The notes beneath the pieces were generated by a model that was not told where the DNA came from, ran no database searches, and saw nothing but the letters and a program-made list of their open reading frames with translations. From NCBI GenBank assembly GCA_937863945.1, contig CALMIB010000423.1:1-7764 (forward strand): 7,764 nt of DNA, given 5' to 3'. A program made the translations under genes and the position numbers. The stretch's first letter is position 1. Each line of letters begins with the position of its first letter. Shown here one piece after another: positions 5,549 to 7,764 of this stretch. The DNA comes from an uncultured Longilinea sp. Its GTDB lineage: Bacteria; Chloroflexota; Anaerolineae; Anaerolineales; Anaerolineaceae.

Positions 5549-7060
5549 TTATTCAACCGGGCTGCTGCCTTCCACAACCGAACGCAGCATCATTGACTCG
5601 CGCACCTGCCGGGCAACGCTGCGCGCGCCTTTTTGCCCAACCCAAATACCCGGGCCCAGGGCAATCAGCACCGCCAGCCAGTAATAGGGCGGAAACCCCA
5701 TCGCCCACGCAACGAACGGAACCCCCAGCGCCAGGAGGAACACCAGCGACCATCCAAACGCGCTGATTCCCGCCCGCCGGAACGCACCCGGCCGGGTTAC
5801 CTTGCGCGAGGCCAACCACCAGGTAATCGGTGGGATCAAAAGCACCGCCAGGCCAAACAAGCCGAAAACGAGTAGCGGCTCCACCTGGTTCATCAGGGTC
5901 GCATCAAAGAAAAGATAAACGACAAACAGGAAGGCGAACAACAATCCCCACCATAACGCAAAAAACCAACCGCCGCCCTTTCCCAGCGTAGCCTGGCGCC
6001 CGGCCCAGAACGTCAAACCGATCCAGAATATGTAAGCAGCCAGGATACTCGCCAGAACCTCCCAAAGGACCACAAATGGCGCGTCAAAAATATCTTCCCG
6101 AAAAGGGGTGGGGCCGCTGGTGCGGCCGACCGCGATCCGCTGCCAGGACCCCGCGCTGCCCACCAGCACGCCTTCATTGCCCATGGCGACCACCACCGCG
6201 CCCTGCGGATCAATGAGCAGGTCATATGGTCCGCCGATGACTTCGCGTTCGCAGGCCAGGATGCCGCTGCGCGACCGGTTCATAAAGGTCAGGCGGCCGG
6301 CGGGGATGTGCCAATCCAATCGCCAGATTTCGCCGCCGTCCGCTGAAAACTCCACGGCCAGGTCCTTCACTCCAATCCGGTAGCAGCGCAGAGGGTTGGC
6401 GTGTTCGCAGGCCATCAAGGGAAGTTCCGCCGCCGTTTGCAATACCGCCTGCTGCGCTTCTGGAACGAGCTCGCTGTTTGTCCAGGTCAGTCCGCCGTCG
6501 ATGCTTTGGTAGATTGTCCCACCAGCACCCCCGGCATAAATCAGGCTGTCCGTTTGAGCGAGCCGTGTTATGAGCATGGGCGTCGGGCAGGGAGATGTTG
6601 CCACGCTGGACAGCGCGCCAATCACCAGCGCCGCGTACCCCACCCGCGGGTTGAAATGTCGATCCGGCGCGCCGCGCCAGAGCAACCCGGCCGGAATCAG
6701 CATCACCAGGGCCGACAGGTCGGTCGGGTCCGGGGTGATCCAAACATTCGCGCCCAGCAGCCGGCCTAAAGCCGCGCTGGCCCAACTGGCAACCGGCGGG
6801 GAAAGTTTGAGCGCGGCAAAAACCAACCCGGTCAGCGCGAAGCCCCAGACCGCCGCGCGGCGAGGTCTTTTTTCCAACAGCCCGATCAACGCGGAAAGCA
6901 ACAGCGGGAAGAACAACAGCCCGGCGAAGTCGCTTATTTTTCCGGTCAGCGCGGATGGAAAATAGCGCTTGAATACGTGATCGTTGAGCAGCAGCAGCGC
7001 AATAGCGCTCCATGCCGCCGGGTGAGTCAACGCAGAGAGGCCGGTGAAGAACGCCTTCAT
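5549..7060 (-). CDS. Multi-pass membrane protein with BNR/Asp-box domain
   Basis: 503 residues; function unknown. The N-terminal part (about 14-155) has four likely membrane helices and a conserved-looking loop LNDHVFKRYFP ... TGKISDFAGL (26-48), which I recall from similar uncharacterised bacterial membrane proteins. The middle (about 165-315) is a soluble beta domain. It has a perfect Asp box at 186-193 (SIDGGLTW), a second Asp-box-like site at 239-246 (SADGGEIW), and repeated short strands, as in BNR/sialidase-like and Ycf48-like propellers. Only two boxes are evident, so the propeller is short or divergent. The C-terminal part (about 328-475) has four or five more helices and a basic tail. 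No sialidase catalytic set is visible, so an enzyme call is not justified. The start at 7060 is chosen because TATAAT lies 6 bases upstream; an in-frame extension to 7195 would run across the divergent promoter. Confidence 0.8.
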   Translation of the reverse strand: MKAFFTGLSALTHPAAWSAIALLLLNDHVFKRYFPSALTGKISDFAGLLFFPLLLSALIGLLEKRPRRAAVWGFALTGLVFAALKLSPPVASWASAALGRLLGANVWITPDPTDLSALVMLIPAGLLWRGAPDRHFNPRVGYAALVIGALSSVATSPCPTPMLITRLAQTDSLIYAGGAGGTIYQSIDGGLTWTNSELVPEAQQAVLQTAAELPLMACEHANPLRCYRIGVKDLAVEFSADGGEIWRLDWHIPAGRLTFMNRSRSGILACEREVIGGPYDLLIDPQGAVVVAMGNEGVLVGSAGSWQRIAVGRTSGPTPFREDIFDAPFVVLWEVLASILAAYIFWIGLTFWAGRQATLGKGGGWFFALWWGLLFAFLFVVYLFFDATLMNQVEPLLVFGLFGLAVLLIPPITWWLASRKVTRPGAFRRAGISAFGWSLVFLLALGVPFVAWAMGFPPYYWLAVLIALGPGIWVGQKGARSVARQVRESMMLRSVVEGSSPVE

Positions 7061-7066
7061 AGTTTT

Positions 7067-7072
7067 ATTATA
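7067..7072 (-). promoter_or_regulatory. -10 box of the BNR membrane protein gene
   Basis: An exact TATAAT on the minus strand, followed by AAAACT and then the ATG at 7060. With six bases between the box and the ATG, the predicted start falls on the A of the ATG, so the message is probably leaderless; no Shine-Dalgarno site exists. Instead of a -35 hexamer, a perfect 14-bp palindrome (7088-7101) lies centred about 34.5 bp upstream. Confidence 0.6.
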
Positions 7073-7087
7073 CGTCGGATCAGGGTG

Positions 7088-7101
7088 AGCGCCCGGGCGC
7101 T
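7088..7101. promoter_or_regulatory. Perfect 14-bp palindrome in a promoter
   Basis: AGCGCCCGGGCGCT is its own reverse complement. It covers the place where the -35 box of the minus-strand gene at 7060 would be, centred at about -34.5. A regulator bound here could activate or block that promoter. Short GC palindromes do arise by chance in GC-rich DNA, so the site is a candidate only. Confidence 0.35.
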
Positions 7102-7139
7102 GAACCCGGCAAAAAAACGCCTTAAGCAACCTGCCCCGC

Positions 7140-7173
7140 ACGCGCCGGGCAATTTTTGGTTGCCCCGGCGCGT
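7140..7173. promoter_or_regulatory. 13-bp inverted repeat overlapping a -35 box
   Basis: The arms ACGCGCCGGGCAA (7140-7152) and TTGCCCCGGCGCGT (7160-7173) are reverse complements with one bulged C; the spacer is TTTTTGG. The right arm contains the likely -35 box TTGCCC (7160-7165) of the plus-strand gene at 7194. A protein bound to the dyad would cover that -35 box, which suggests an operator. No T-run follows the stem, so a terminator is less likely. Confidence 0.45.
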
Positions 7174-7187
7174 AAATCGAGTACAAT
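7160..7187 (+). promoter_or_regulatory. Promoter of the vWA-like gene
   Basis: TTGCCC (7160-7165), a 16-base spacer and TACAAT (7182-7187) lie just before the ATG at 7194, with only TTGAGC between the -10 box and the start codon. The predicted start is the A of the ATG, so the mRNA is probably leaderless. There is no Shine-Dalgarno site. Confidence 0.6.
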
Positions 7188-7193
7188 TTGAGC

Positions 7194-7764
7194 ATGGCTA
7201 TCCCCCGGCAGCGCGGATTTCAACTCACCGCGCGGCGGCTGTGCGCTTCGCTGCTCATCGCCGCCCTGTTGGTTTGCGCCGCGCCCGCGGCGGCCCAGGA
7301 GGCGCAGGGCACGCTGCGCGTGGCCGCGCTGGAATCCGGCGAGTTTCCCGCCATGACGCTCCACTTTGAAGCCTACGATGCGCAGGGCCAGTTCCGCAAC
7401 GGCCTGACCCGCGAGCAGGTCAATATCCTGGAAGACGGCCAGACCCTCCCGCCGGATTCGCTGCAACAGGTGGAGCCCGGCGTGCAGGTCATTTTGGCCT
7501 ACAACCTCAACCCCACCTTTGCCAACCGCTACGCGGGCACGGCGCACTTTGACGCCATTCAGGCCGCGCTGCTGGACTGGCTGGCCGCCAACCCGCCCGG
7601 CGCCAACGACGACCTTAGCCTGGCTGCCAACACGGGGCTGCAAACCATCCGCCTGCGCGGCTCGGACGAATGGGCGCAGGCCCTGCAGGAATTCCAACCC
7701 GACCTGGCCCGGCAGCAGTCCTCGCTGGTCAGCCTGTCGCAGGCGCTGGACCTGGCCACCGACC
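7194..7764 (+). CDS. Secreted vWA-like protein, N-terminal part
   Basis: The frame starts at the ATG at 7194 and runs off the window; 190 residues are visible. A signal peptide (basic start, hydrophobic core about 16-30, AAPAAA|QE cleavage near 34) is followed by a beta-rich segment (about 54-85, TLHFEAYDAQGQFRNGLT ... EDGQ). That segment resembles the region before the vWA domain in VWFA-related secreted proteins. The sequence from about 96 (VQVILAYNLNP) has the place and length of the first vWA strand but lacks the DxSxS metal-binding motif. It is therefore a degenerate vWA fold or only an analogue. Later text (DDLSLAANTG, SLVSLSQALDLATD) fits a vWA-like alpha/beta domain. The product is probably on or outside the membrane. 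The gene is divergent from the BNR membrane protein with 133 bases between the starts. Confidence 0.7.
   Translation, partial: MAIPRQRGFQLTARRLCASLLIAALLVCAAPAAAQEAQGTLRVAALESGEFPAMTLHFEAYDAQGQFRNGLTREQVNILEDGQTLPPDSLQQVEPGVQVILAYNLNPTFANRYAGTAHFDAIQAALLDWLAANPPGANDDLSLAANTGLQTIRLRGSDEWAQALQEFQPDLARQQSSLVSLSQALDLATD

Noticed and set aside
7061..7195. A 45-codon N-terminal extension of the BNR membrane protein up to 7195.
   Set aside because: It would run across both divergent promoters and the start of the opposite gene, its residues are basic and low in information, and the start at 7060 has a TATAAT box and leads directly into the first membrane segment.

Overview
The window is GC-rich chromosomal DNA, apart from a very AT-rich first ~80 bases. 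It looks like environmental Chloroflexota, most likely Anaerolineae. The evidence for this is indirect. A surface protein has a Thr/Pro 'PTPTP' stalk, a CAP domain and a LysM domain. The nitrite reductase is a lipoprotein, as expected if the cell has a single membrane. Genes with strong Shine-Dalgarno sites sit beside apparently leaderless ones. The taxonomic call is inference, because no rRNA or marker gene is present.

Layout: (1) 1-213, a regulatory region with an AT-rich hairpin, a near-perfect FNR/NnrR-type dyad and a -10 box. (2) 214-2307 (+), nirS, a complete cytochrome cd1 nitrite reductase with an additional N-terminal cytochrome c domain and a lipobox. (3) 2529-3565 (-), a 68-residue unknown protein and a NarL/FixJ-type response regulator, each with its own Shine-Dalgarno site and a hairpin terminator. 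(4) 3652-4193 (-), an overlapping run made of an 86-residue unknown protein, a possible 32-codon ORF, and a GNAT acetyltransferase that has lost its central part. (5) 4281-4431, a hairpin-like intergenic repeat built of 9-bp units. (6) 4445-5401 (-), a CAP-LysM protein anchored by a C-terminal membrane helix. (7) 5549-7060 (-), a multi-pass membrane protein with an extracellular-type BNR/Asp-box domain. (8) 7194-end (+), the N-terminal part of a secreted vWA-like protein, divergent from (7).

Functionally, nirS reduces nitrite to nitric oxide on the outer face of the membrane. The dyad TTGCG-N4-CGCAA is centred 41.5 bp upstream of the transcription start predicted from the -10 box. That is the classical position for activation by a CRP/FNR-family (NnrR/DNR-like) nitric oxide or oxygen sensor. 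No heme d1 synthesis genes, NO reductase or electron donor lie in the window, so nirS appears to stand alone here. The response regulator has no histidine kinase beside it.

The three envelope genes (CAP-LysM, BNR membrane protein, vWA-like protein) all have a TATAAT or TACAAT box 6-7 bases before the start codon and no Shine-Dalgarno site, which suggests leaderless mRNAs. The cytoplasmic genes and nirS have ordinary Shine-Dalgarno sites. No tRNA, rRNA, CRISPR array or transposase was seen.
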